This document shows, piece after piece, positions 25,351-34,160 of a DNA stretch of 64,000 nt. This DNA comes from a bacterium (GTDB lineage: Bacteria; Patescibacteriota; Microgenomatia; UBA1406; GWC2-37-13): the NCBI GenBank assembly GCA_021789995.1, contig JAJYIQ010000001.1, positions 372,001-436,000 of the forward strand. Direction: 5' to 3'. The first letter of the stretch is position 1; each line of letters opens with the position of its first letter. Both the position numbers and the translations under genes were made by a program. The notes beneath the pieces are model-generated. The model saw only the letters and a program-made list of their open reading frames with translations, was not told where the DNA came from and searched no databases.

Positions 25351-26463
25351 TTACAGGAACGGCTTCATTTCGCCAATCGGCATCAGGTTGTAAAGGAGAA
25401 AATTCCAGGCGTAAAGATAAATCGCCGGCAATAGAATAAGCAAGACAATGAGGAATTTTTTGGAAGTGAAAAATTTGTCGAAGGCAATTAACGCCAACGG
25501 CCAAATCGGCAAGCTGTAACGGGAAATGTCGCGATGCTGGACAAAAGTGACGGCGACGAAAAACACCAGGCTGAAGTAAAAAAGACTCCGATATTTAGTA
25601 TCCTTCAGGTAAAAAATGGCTAAAAGATACATGAAAAAATAAAAAAGAACATCTTCGAGCCACGGCGTTCCCACCCACTTGACGTGGAAATTAAAAACGG
25701 AAAAGGGGTATACCAAATGGATGTTGTCGCCGGAATGGAAATAGGCAAAAAAATCATGCATCTGGACGGCATATATCCCAAATACCGTCAATAATCCCAA
25801 CGGAATTAAGGAAAGGTAAAAATATCGCCAGTTGAATTTTCGCGTTTTTAATAATCTTTCTAAAATTACATAAGCATAAACGATCGCCAGAAGAATACCC
25901 GGCGATTTCGTCATCGTCGCCAGCCCCCCGGCCAGACCCGACAGAAAATAATTTTCCTTCTCAAAGAAGAAAAGGGAAATGAGTATCAGGAGCATAAATA
26001 AACTTTCTGGTGCACCGACAGAGCGGACAACTAAAAACCGCGGTAGGAATAATAAGACGATTGCTAATAATAGCGGATTCCGCGAAAGTTTCAGCTCTTT
26101 TACGAAGTAATAAAAAAACATGGCTAATAAAACAGTAAACAAGATATTGACAAAAATCATCGATTTCAAATACCCCATGACGACGGAAAACAATCTGATG
26201 AATAACGGATATAACGGCAGATGAGCGGCAAAATATTTGGCCCCCAAAGGCAGGGAAACAATCAACCCCTTTCCGGGAACATCGATTTTATTTATATCAT
26301 AAAGGGTTTTTGCCGGAATGATATAAAGCAATCCGTCATAATTGCGGTAAATATCCATCATCGACAAATTCATCAGCCGAAGCAAAAACGGTAACCAGAG
26401 AATGACAGTACTTCCTAAAACAATGAGGATTAAGGTAAAATAAGGAAATATGCGCTTGGACAT
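25351..26463 (-). CDS. GT-C-like membrane mannosyltransferase family protein
   Basis: 370 residues, about nine membrane helices. The first outer loop has YRNYDGLLYIIPAKTLYD and then LPLYPLFIRLFS, as in the GPI18/GT87-like mannosyltransferases. It probably uses a polyprenyl-phosphate sugar. Its start codon lies inside the first codons of the divergent GT-C gene (26450). TACAAT on the minus strand (26471-26476) ends 7 nt before the ATG, supporting this start. Confidence 0.75.
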   Translation of the reverse strand: MSKRIFPYFTLILIVLGSTVILWLPFLLRLMNLSMMDIYRNYDGLLYIIPAKTLYDINKIDVPGKGLIVSLPLGAKYFAAHLPLYPLFIRLFSVVMGYLKSMIFVNILFTVLLAMFFYYFVKELKLSRNPLLLAIVLLFLPRFLVVRSVGAPESLFMLLILISLFFFEKENYFLSGLAGGLATMTKSPGILLAIVYAYVILERLLKTRKFNWRYFYLSLIPLGLLTVFGIYAVQMHDFFAYFHSGDNIHLVYPFSVFNFHVKWVGTPWLEDVLFYFFMYLLAIFYLKDTKYRSLFYFSLVFFVAVTFVQHRDISRYSLPIWPLALIAFDKFFTSKKFLIVLLILLPAIYLYAWNFLLYNLMPIGEMKPFL

Positions 26464-26476
26464 TAGAGATATTGTA
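26436..26476. promoter_or_regulatory. Overlapping divergent promoters and starts
   Basis: The plus-strand ATG at 26450 is preceded by TAAAAT (26436-26441, 8-nt gap). The minus-strand ATG at 26463 is preceded by TACAAT (26471-26476, 7-nt gap). The two coding regions overlap by 14 nt at their 5' ends. Confidence 0.6.
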
Positions 26477-27889
26477 ACAAAAAATAAACTGGTTATATTG
26501 ATTCTTCTCCTTGCCGCTTTCCTGCGTGTCTATAAACTGCCGGAATTTACCACCTTCCTCTCCGACCAGGGCCGGGACGCGATCATTGTCCGTAATATCG
26601 TTACGTTAAAACATTGGCCGGCCATTGGCGCTCCCTCATCGGTCGGCCAGGTTTACCTCGGTCCTTTTTATTATTATCTGATTGCGCCGTTTTTACTCCT
26701 TTTCAATTTTAATCCCGCCGGGTTGGCTTTTGGCGCCGCTTTTTTATCCCTCATTGGCATAATTGCCGGTTATTTGGTTACCCGCGAAGAGGTGGGAAAA
26801 CTAACGGCGGTATTATTTTTGGTATTTACCGCCTTTTCATTCGAAAATATCGAGCAGTCGCGTTTTTCCTGGAACCCCAATTTGCTGCCTTTTTTCGCCT
26901 TTTTTACCCTGTACTTTTTTTACAAATTGATGAAAACGGATAAAATAATTTTTGCCATTCTACTCGGCACTTTCCTCTCTTTTTCCGTCCAACTCCACTA
27001 TCTGGCGGTATTTTTGACATTACCGATGATCTTAATTGCCGTAACCGACCGGAAACTAATCATTAAACTGGGAAAATACTTGGTGGCTATTATTTCCTTT
27101 CTCTTTTTTTCCCTTCCCCTTGTTATCTTTGATCTTCGCCATCAGTTCCTCAATTCCAAAAATTTCCTCACCCTTTTTAAGGGTGGTTTGGTTTCCGGCT
27201 CGTCCTTATCAACCCGTTTTCTGGAAACAATTCAGGTTTTTTTCTCGACGGTCCTGACATTCAAGATTAATTCATTTGTCACTCTTTTGATTCTGGTCTT
27301 TTTGGCCGCCGGCTGGTTTTTCCTCAAAAAAAAAGATTCCAACTTATGGATAAAAATCAATCTGCTTAATATCGTCACCTTTCTCCTGTTTTTCGCGTTC
27401 ATGAATGCTTCCCGCCTGCCCCATTATTTTGGCCCGATCTATTTGAGTTTATTTTTGGTGACAGCCTATTATATAGCCAACGCGAAACTTAACCGCTTCT
27501 TTATTATCTTGCTTGTCCTGCTTTACGTCGGCATAAATGTTCCCCATTATTATTTTTTTTACCAAAAAGGCAACAACCAAATTGCCCATTCCCAAAAAGT
27601 GGGCGATTTTCTGGCAACAAAAATCAATCATCAGCCTTTCAATATCGCTACCTGGCCGGTGCAGCTGACCGAAGACAACTTTGTCTATTTTCTGGAGCTT
27701 AAAGGACTGGTACCGGCAAACCGGCAGAAGGCGGAAATCACCGATCAGATGTTTGTTTTGTGCGATCAGGAACCATGCGAAATATTAAATTCGCCTTCCT
27801 GGAATATTTCTATGTTTGGTCCTGCTAAAATTGATAATATATGGGATGTTGACGGAATAAAAATTTACAAACTAATCCATAATAAATGA
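26450..27889 (+). CDS. GT39/PMT-like membrane glycosyltransferase
   Basis: 479 residues, about eleven helices and a soluble C-terminal domain. The first loop motif is FLSDQGRDAIIVRN, followed by SSVGQVYLGPFYYYLIAPF. The same motif recurs in the C-terminal half of the 832-residue protein at 58952 and, by the later FDLRHQFL motif, in the partial gene at the window end, so these form one paralog group. It transfers a sugar from a lipid-phosphate donor on the outer face. It overlaps the GT2 gene downstream by 4 nt (ATGA), giving translational coupling to the likely donor synthase. Confidence 0.87.
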   Translation: MRLDIRDIVTKNKLVILILLLAAFLRVYKLPEFTTFLSDQGRDAIIVRNIVTLKHWPAIGAPSSVGQVYLGPFYYYLIAPFLLLFNFNPAGLAFGAAFLSLIGIIAGYLVTREEVGKLTAVLFLVFTAFSFENIEQSRFSWNPNLLPFFAFFTLYFFYKLMKTDKIIFAILLGTFLSFSVQLHYLAVFLTLPMILIAVTDRKLIIKLGKYLVAIISFLFFSLPLVIFDLRHQFLNSKNFLTLFKGGLVSGSSLSTRFLETIQVFFSTVLTFKINSFVTLLILVFLAAGWFFLKKKDSNLWIKINLLNIVTFLLFFAFMNASRLPHYFGPIYLSLFLVTAYYIANAKLNRFFIILLVLLYVGINVPHYYFFYQKGNNQIAHSQKVGDFLATKINHQPFNIATWPVQLTEDNFVYFLELKGLVPANRQKAEITDQMFVLCDQEPCEILNSPSWNISMFGPAKIDNIWDVDGIKIYKLIHNK

Positions 27890-28632
27890 AAATTTCCCTG
27901 ATCGTTCCCTGCTATAATGAGGAGATAAATATCCAGAAAGGCGTCCTGGATAAAATCGGCAATTATACCAAAAACAATCCCCTGTTTACCGAAGTGCTGG
28001 TGGCCGACGACGGCTCGACCGACAATTCCAAAAGAATTATCAAAGATAAATATCTTTCCCTTTTTCCAAAATTCAAGCTGGTGGAAAATAATCATCAGGG
28101 AAAAGCCTTCGCTGTCATCACCGGTATCCAGAAAGCCAAAGGAGATTATGTCATGTTCTCCGATATTGATCTGGCAACGCCGATCGAGGAATCCCAACGA
28201 TTGATTAATGAGGCCGACAAAGGTGCCCAAATCGTAATCGGTTCCCGCAATTCCCATCGGGAAGGCGCCCCTCTCTTACGCAAAGTTATGGCGGTCGGAT
28301 TCATCATTGTCCGCAATTTCCTGATCGGTCTCCACGGCATCCGCGATACCCAGTGCGGTTTCAAATTATTTGAAAAGGAAGCGGCGATGAAAATCATCAA
28401 TAAACTGATAGTCTTTCATGATAAAAGAAAAGCCGAAGGCTCATCGGTCTCGGCCGGTTTTGACCTGGAATTTTTATTTCTCGCCAACAAACTGAAATAC
28501 CGTATCCGGGAAGTGCCGGTTGATTGGCGGCATGTGGAAACAAAAAATGTCCATTTCCTCAACGATTCCCTGGAAACAGCCAGAGATATTCTTCGCATCA
28601 AATATTACGACCTGAAAAAACTGTATGTTTAA
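27886..28632 (+). CDS. GT2 polyprenyl-phosphate glycosyltransferase (Alg5/DPG-synthase-like)
   Basis: 248 residues, GT-A fold. ISLIVPCYNEE at the N-terminus, VADDGSTDNS, FSDIDLATP (the DxD site), and GSRNSHREGA with RDTQCGFKLF match dolichyl-phosphate beta-glucosyltransferases. It makes a polyprenyl-phosphate hexose from a nucleotide sugar at the cytoplasmic face, the donor GT-C enzymes need. It is placed between two GT-C genes and overlaps both (4 nt upstream, 8 nt downstream), strong context for that role. Confidence 0.92.
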   Translation: MKISLIVPCYNEEINIQKGVLDKIGNYTKNNPLFTEVLVADDGSTDNSKRIIKDKYLSLFPKFKLVENNHQGKAFAVITGIQKAKGDYVMFSDIDLATPIEESQRLINEADKGAQIVIGSRNSHREGAPLLRKVMAVGFIIVRNFLIGLHGIRDTQCGFKLFEKEAAMKIINKLIVFHDKRKAEGSSVSAGFDLEFLFLANKLKYRIREVPVDWRHVETKNVHFLNDSLETARDILRIKYYDLKKLYV

Positions 28633-29944
28633 AAAAATCCTGCCGCCTCTTGTCATCTCCGCTATATCTCTGGGAATAGTGTTTTACCGCTTTCCTTCCC
28701 TGCCGAAAAACCTGAGCTACGATGAAGTGCAGTTTGCCAAACTGGCGTTGTCACTTAACGGCAAACCGTATATCCCCTACAGCCCGCTGGCAACCGGCCA
28801 CGCCACTTTATATTTTTACGTTATTCTTTTATCGTTTAAGATTTTCGGCATCAACAATTTTGCCCTCCGTTTCCCTGCTGCTTTCTTTGGTATCCTGAAT
28901 CCGCTGGTATTTTATTTTATTTTAAAATTGATTTTTAAAAAATACTTTTCTTTTCCTCGCTCTATTCTCCCTTCTCTATTACCTCTTCTATTATCAATAG
29001 TATTTGCCACTTCCCGCTGGTATTTCAATTTTGCCCGGTTTAGTTTCGAAGTGACATTTTTACTTTTTCTGGAATTAATATCACTATATTTTTTACTAAA
29101 AAGCACCGATACCCATTTCGAGCCTGCCTGCCGGCAGGCACGGCATTTAAGGAGCGGACAAGCGTCAGCGAAGGAATGGGTGTTCCTCAACGCGAGAAAT
29201 GCGGTATCAGGTTTTTTGATAATATCGGGAATTTTTGCCGGTCTCGCCTTTAACTCTTATACTCCCGGCCGCATTTTTTTTCTTCTTCCGTTAGCGATAC
29301 TCGCTATTAAAACAATACAACAATTCAACAATTTAGCAATTAAGCGTTTGCTCTATTTCGTAATCCCTTTTGTAATCATTATTATTCCCTTAACACTGTA
29401 TCTCCTAATTCATCCCGATATCCGCATCGACCAGGAATTTTTCCTGAAAAATACCGAATTGTCCACCCAACAAAAAGGCGAATTCCTGGCCGATAATATC
29501 GTGTTCACCGCCCTGGAATTTAATGTCAAAGGCGATGTCAACGGCCGCCACAATTATCCCTATAAGCCGGCCCTTAATCCAATCCTGGGAATATTATTTT
29601 TGGCCGGTTTAGTGATAGCAATACAACGATTCAGCAACACCAACAATCTGTTGTTTCTAATATATTTCTTACTGTCTTTAATTCCTGCCATACTCACCTA
29701 CCCCTGGGAAAATCCCAGTATGCTGCGGACATTTACCGCCATTCCGGCGATTGTTTATTTTATTGGCTTAAGCATCGCCGCTCTCCTGAAACGGTCCAAT
29801 AAATTATTGCTATTAATTATATGTATATTATTATTCGTTTCCGCCGTCTACGAAATCCGCACTTATTTTTTTTACCAGTCCCGAGTTTTTCCGGCGGCTT
29901 TCGAAATAAAACAAAGTTTGCCGCAAGCTATGGTAAAATTTTAA
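28625..29944 (+). CDS. GT39/PMT-like membrane glycosyltransferase with inserted palindrome
   Basis: 439 residues with the first-loop motif LSYDEVQFAKLALSLNG and the PYSPLATGHATLYFY segment. A 71-bp repeat (29111-29181) is read through in frame near residue 165 and adds a stretch beginning EPACRQARHL; it falls in a loop between helices, where it should be tolerated. Low-complexity stretches such as TIQQFNNLAIK and AIQRFSNTNN also look repeat-derived. It is translationally coupled to the GT2 donor synthase and followed 3 nt later by the next GT-C gene. Confidence 0.85.
   Translation: MFKKILPPLVISAISLGIVFYRFPSLPKNLSYDEVQFAKLALSLNGKPYIPYSPLATGHATLYFYVILLSFKIFGINNFALRFPAAFFGILNPLVFYFILKLIFKKYFSFPRSILPSLLPLLLSIVFATSRWYFNFARFSFEVTFLLFLELISLYFLLKSTDTHFEPACRQARHLRSGQASAKEWVFLNARNAVSGFLIISGIFAGLAFNSYTPGRIFFLLPLAILAIKTIQQFNNLAIKRLLYFVIPFVIIIIPLTLYLLIHPDIRIDQEFFLKNTELSTQQKGEFLADNIVFTALEFNVKGDVNGRHNYPYKPALNPILGILFLAGLVIAIQRFSNTNNLLFLIYFLLSLIPAILTYPWENPSMLRTFTAIPAIVYFIGLSIAALLKRSNKLLLLIICILLFVSAVYEIRTYFFYQSRVFPAAFEIKQSLPQAMVKF
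29111..29181 (+). repeat. 71-bp element with CCTGCCTGCCGGCAGGCA core
   Basis: ACCCATT (29111-29117) and AATGGGT (29175-29181) form inverted ends around a GC-rich palindrome CCTGCCTGCCGGCAGGCA. The same core occurs at 32543-32562. It is typical of repeats scattered in CPR genomes. Confidence 0.7.
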
Positions 29945-29947
29945 ACA

Positions 29948-31378
29948 ATGAAAAAGCATTGGTCGGTCATTCTCTTTCTGGCTTTTTATTTTTTTGTCAC
30001 TTCCTATAAATTCATTTATCACCCGACACCTTTTTACGATTGGGACGAAAGCATCTATGCTCAGGTCGGCCGGGAAATGGTCCGCCAGCATTCGCTGGTA
30101 CCTTTGTGGCAGGGACAAAACTGGCTGGACAAACCGCCGCTAACGCCACTGGCGTATGGAATCGTAGAAACGCTAACGCCGGTGGCGCCGGAAATCTCTA
30201 CCCGTGAATTCACGCTGATTTTATCAATTGCCGTCCTCGCCTTGACCTATGTTCTTTATTTCCGTCTAACCAAAAGCACCGTTATCCCCTTACTGACAAT
30301 TATCATCACTGCTTTTACCCCGGTCTTTCTCCAACGCGCCCAGGTACTCAACGTTGATGTTTTTCTCATGCTCGGCTGGGTCGGCTACCTCGTTTTCTAT
30401 GACAATTTCTGGTTAAGTTTGCTGTTTTTGGCTACCGGTGTCTTAAGCAAATCGCTTCTTGGTTTCTATCCGCTTATCGGGATGCTGACAGTGGAAACAA
30501 TTGAACTGTATTTCAAAAAAGTAAAGCTGGCAGACTATAAGAAACGGCTCGTTACCATGCTCGTCCAGGTCGGAATTTTATCGGTCTGGTTTTTGGCGAT
30601 GGTCGCCGTTTTCCGATTCGCCTTCATTAAAAACCAATTTTTGGAAGCGATGTTTAAGCGCGTCACCTCGTCAATTGAATCCCATTTCGGCCAGCGTACA
30701 TTTTATATTACGACTCTGTTTGATCAATTAAAAATACTTTTCATCTTGTCAATAATTGGATTAGTGATGGTGATTCGCGAAAATTTTTCAGTCAAGAATT
30801 GGCGCCAATTTGTTCTCTTGTTATTTTTTGTCCCTTGGTTCCTGTTCCTGAATCTGACAAAAACGAAAATCGCCTGGTATATTTACCCGGTTATTCCCCA
30901 ATTTGCTTTTTTGGGTGTTTATTTATTGATTTATTTTAAAAAATTCCGAACGATTACCATCTTGATCACGATCGTGATCAATTTGGTAATACTAAATCAG
31001 GCATTCCGTCAAAACAATTTCCTGACAACTTACTACTCATCTTATGACCAATACTATAACCTGGCGGTTTATGCCGGAAGAAACTGCGGCGAATTGGAGG
31101 TCCTCGTCGATCCGGCTACCCGCCAAACTTACGATACGCTAAACCGGATGAACCTGACGATTTCGACCACCAAATGGTGGGGTAACCATCCGGCAATCGT
31201 TTATTATTCCGGTAAAAAAGTCGATTTTGTTTACAATAAAAATTATTTTACCGGCGCCCTAAATACTTTCAATCGGAACGAATGCGTTGTTATCAACAAC
31301 CAGGACAGCGGAATAATGACCGGCCACCAATACATTTTAAAAAACAAGTTCCAGGAAATGGACCTTTACGCTCAATGA
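29948..31378 (+). CDS. ArnT-like GT39 membrane glycosyltransferase
   Basis: 476 residues with about eleven helices. It has the clearest ArnT/PMT signature here: first loop YDWDESIYAQVGREMVRQHS, then LDKPPLTPLAYGI. The acidic pair in DWDE is the expected catalytic/metal site, and KPP lies in the second juxtamembrane loop. The soluble C-terminal region (about residues 350-476) should face outward. It ends in an ATGA overlap with the next gene. Confidence 0.9.
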   Translation: MKKHWSVILFLAFYFFVTSYKFIYHPTPFYDWDESIYAQVGREMVRQHSLVPLWQGQNWLDKPPLTPLAYGIVETLTPVAPEISTREFTLILSIAVLALTYVLYFRLTKSTVIPLLTIIITAFTPVFLQRAQVLNVDVFLMLGWVGYLVFYDNFWLSLLFLATGVLSKSLLGFYPLIGMLTVETIELYFKKVKLADYKKRLVTMLVQVGILSVWFLAMVAVFRFAFIKNQFLEAMFKRVTSSIESHFGQRTFYITTLFDQLKILFILSIIGLVMVIRENFSVKNWRQFVLLLFFVPWFLFLNLTKTKIAWYIYPVIPQFAFLGVYLLIYFKKFRTITILITIVINLVILNQAFRQNNFLTTYYSSYDQYYNLAVYAGRNCGELEVLVDPATRQTYDTLNRMNLTISTTKWWGNHPAIVYYSGKKVDFVYNKNYFTGALNTFNRNECVVINNQDSGIMTGHQYILKNKFQEMDLYAQ

Positions 31379-32514
31379 AATATTTATTTTTATTATTAGC
31401 CCTGATTAATCTGGCAATTCCGGTCAGCCAAAACTGGTCGTTGTTTACCGAAAAATTCAATCCCAAACTGTATGAAAAAGAATACAACAACTCCCAGTAT
31501 GTCATCCCCCAGTCGAAAACGCCAATTTCCGATGAAACGCTTATTAGCTATGCCGGCTACCGCTACGCCACCGGCATGAATCCGGTGCTGATAAACTCCG
31601 ACCACCCGCCTTTGGGAAAATATATCGTCGGCTGGGTCACCCTCCTTACCGGCAACAACCGGATCGTTTCCCTGCTTTTTGCCCTGGGCAATATTGTTAT
31701 ACTGGCGGCAATTATTTATCAGGTAACCGGCTCCGTGACCATAGCATCGCTGGGAATCTTTTTCTTAACGATAGATTCGATGTTTATTGACCAGATAATC
31801 CACTCACCGATTCTCGATATTATCCAGGTCTTTTTTCTTCTTTTGTATTTTTGGGTATTTCTCGCCTGGTTGAAAAAACCCGGGATGGGCAGACTGATTT
31901 TATCGGCGGTCGTACTGGGCTGTCTGGCATCGACAAAATTGTATTTGCCCGTTTTTGTCGTCCTGGCCAGTACCAGTATCCTGCTTCTCTTGCTGCATAA
32001 ACCGGTAAAAACCATGCTGGCTTATTTATCGACGACTGTTTTTCTAACTTTAATAACCTATACCGTCACCTACTGGAATTTTTTTACCGCCGGTAACTCT
32101 CTGCGGAAATTTGCCGGTGCCCAAAAATGGATTTTCCTTTTCTGGAAAAACAATTCCGTCCAAGGCAGCAAATTCATCGGCGACGCTCTCACCCTGATTC
32201 TTTTTAACCAATGGAAGGTCTGGTGGGGGGATAAACTTTATATCCAGTTCGAACGCTGGACGATTTTCTGGCCGGTCTTCTTCCTGGCGGGAATAATCAT
32301 TTCCTTTTATGTTTTTATTAAATATTTCCGGCGGAAAAAAGTGGAGCCGGCGCTATTATTGCTGTCAATCTGGACGATTTTATTTACGATTTATTTATGT
32401 TTTCTGCCGATATCCCCCCGTTATCTGCTGATGCTTTTTTTTCCGATTTACGTTTTAATACCGCTCATGTTACAATTGCTAATAAAGACCAAAATTAAAA
32501 ACAAAAATATTTGA
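31375..32514 (+). CDS. GT39-like membrane glycosyltransferase, paralog of 8826
   Basis: 379 residues from the ATG overlapping the previous stop (ATGA). The frame is open 31 codons further upstream, but only within the preceding gene. First-loop motif SDETLISYAGYRYATG, then SDHPPLGKYIVG. It aligns along its whole length with the 378-residue product at 8826, so one arose by duplication. It lacks the soluble C-terminal domain of the larger GT-C proteins. Confidence 0.86.
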   Translation: MKYLFLLLALINLAIPVSQNWSLFTEKFNPKLYEKEYNNSQYVIPQSKTPISDETLISYAGYRYATGMNPVLINSDHPPLGKYIVGWVTLLTGNNRIVSLLFALGNIVILAAIIYQVTGSVTIASLGIFFLTIDSMFIDQIIHSPILDIIQVFFLLLYFWVFLAWLKKPGMGRLILSAVVLGCLASTKLYLPVFVVLASTSILLLLLHKPVKTMLAYLSTTVFLTLITYTVTYWNFFTAGNSLRKFAGAQKWIFLFWKNNSVQGSKFIGDALTLILFNQWKVWWGDKLYIQFERWTIFWPVFFLAGIIISFYVFIKYFRRKKVEPALLLLSIWTILFTIYLCFLPISPRYLLMLFFPIYVLIPLMLQLLIKTKIKNKNI

Positions 32515-32528
32515 GAAATCCGAAGATG

Positions 32529-32604
32529 TTCGTTTGCGCCGACCTGCCTGCCGGCAGACAGGCTTGGGATACCCGGAAGGCTCCCACGCAGGCCAGCAAA
32601 CGAA
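32529..32604 (+). repeat. Intergenic palindromic element with TTCGTTTGC ends
   Basis: TTCGTTTGC (32529-32537) and GCAAACGAA (32596-32604) are perfect inverted ends. Inside lies CCTGCCTGCCGGCAGACAGG (32543-32562), the same core as the element inside the gene at 28625. The 128-nt gap between two GT-C genes is largely this element. Confidence 0.65.
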
Positions 32605-32642
32605 TATCGAGAATTTCATAACAATTATTTTTGATTTTAACT

Positions 32643-34148
32643 ATGTTTGATATTTTCGCCATCATTAAAACAATCCGCAAGCATTTTTCCCGCCGCGATG
32701 TCATTCTGATTATCGTGCTTCTTTTTCTTTACTTCCTCACTCGCCTGATCAACATCGCTAAATTTCCCATTTTCACCGACGAAGGCATTTATATCCAGTG
32801 GGCGAAAACCGCCTGGCATGACGCCACCTGGCGTTTTATCTCCCTCACCGACGGCCGCCAGCCGCTCCAGACCTGGGCGACAATTCCGTTGCTGAAACTT
32901 TTTCCCAACAATGCCCTTTTGGCCGGCCGCCTGTTTGGCGTCGCCACCGGACTGACTTCCCTGATCGGCATTTTTGTCCTCATTTATTATCTTTTCGGAA
33001 AAAAAGCGGCGTATATCGGCGCATTTCTTTATATATTCACGCCCTATTTTTTATTTTACGACCGGCTGGCTCTCATGGATTCGGGCGTCAACACTACGTT
33101 TATCTGGCTGCTTTTTTTCTCAATTTTTTTGGCCCGCACTTTGCGGCTCGATGTGGCGATTATCTACGGTCTGGTTGCCGGCGTCTCCCTTCTGGCCAAG
33201 TCGACTGCCCAGCTTTTTGTCGGATTGGCCGTTTTTGCGCCCGTACTTATCGACAACCTAAAAAAAATCATCAACTATTTTATTCTTTATGCCGTCGTTG
33301 CCTTCTTAGCTTTTGTCATTTACAATGTTCAACGGCTGTCGCCATTTCTCCATTTCGTCGCCGATAAAAACTATACCTTTATCCTGACGGTACCGGAACT
33401 CCTCAAAAATCCCTTCGGCAGTTTCCAGTTCAATTTCTATATTATTCCCTATTACATCCTGACCGAGTCGGGCTACTTTTTGCCGATTATCGGCCTGTTT
33501 GGCTGGTTCCTCCTTTTGAAAAATAACCGCAAACTGGGCATATATCTGGGCCTGTGGCTTTTTATTCCCTATCTGGTCATCGCTTTTATCGCCCGCGTTC
33601 TTTATCCGCGTTATATCATACTGTTTGCCAGCCTGTCCGCCATTTTCCTAAGCTATCTCCTGGTTGAAATGGAAAAGAAACGGAAAAATATCGTTTTAGT
33701 CGGTCTGATTTTATTTCTAATCTCCGTTGCCTATTTCGATTACACCACTCTTTTTCATTATCAAAACGTGCCCCTGCCGCCGATTGACCGCGGCCAATAT
33801 ATCGATGGCAGCAGCAGCGGTTACGGCATCAGGGAAATTGTCAACTACGTCCGGTCGCAGACGGCCAGCAAACCGGCCATCATCCTTACCGAAGGCAATT
33901 TCGGCATGGCCGGCGATGTCATCGGCGTCTTTGTCCGACCCGGCGACAAAATTTTCGTCAAAGCCTTCTGGCCGCTAGCACTAAAAGATATCCAACCCTA
34001 CCAATCACAGTTAGCCACCAATAATATTTATGTCGTCACCGTTTACCAGGAATTGCTGCCCGCCGCCTGGCCGGTCAAACTACTTCGGTCCTACGAAAAA
34101 CCGGGCGGAAAATCGGTGATCAGACTGTATGAACTGACAAAAGAATAA
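32643..34148 (+). CDS. GT39/PMT-like membrane glycosyltransferase
   Basis: 501 residues from ATG 32643 (a TTG four codons upstream is possible). First-loop motif FPIFTDEGIYIQWAKTAW, then the second loop TDGRQPLQTW; about eleven helices and a soluble tail of about 110 residues (from FHYQNVPLPPIDRGQYIDGS). TDEG is the expected catalytic acidic site. The following GT-C gene starts 12 nt later, so it is part of the same run. Confidence 0.88.
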   Translation: MFDIFAIIKTIRKHFSRRDVILIIVLLFLYFLTRLINIAKFPIFTDEGIYIQWAKTAWHDATWRFISLTDGRQPLQTWATIPLLKLFPNNALLAGRLFGVATGLTSLIGIFVLIYYLFGKKAAYIGAFLYIFTPYFLFYDRLALMDSGVNTTFIWLLFFSIFLARTLRLDVAIIYGLVAGVSLLAKSTAQLFVGLAVFAPVLIDNLKKIINYFILYAVVAFLAFVIYNVQRLSPFLHFVADKNYTFILTVPELLKNPFGSFQFNFYIIPYYILTESGYFLPIIGLFGWFLLLKNNRKLGIYLGLWLFIPYLVIAFIARVLYPRYIILFASLSAIFLSYLLVEMEKKRKNIVLVGLILFLISVAYFDYTTLFHYQNVPLPPIDRGQYIDGSSSGYGIREIVNYVRSQTASKPAIILTEGNFGMAGDVIGVFVRPGDKIFVKAFWPLALKDIQPYQSQLATNNIYVVTVYQELLPAAWPVKLLRSYEKPGGKSVIRLYELTKE

Positions 34149-34160
34149 TTATTCTTTTAA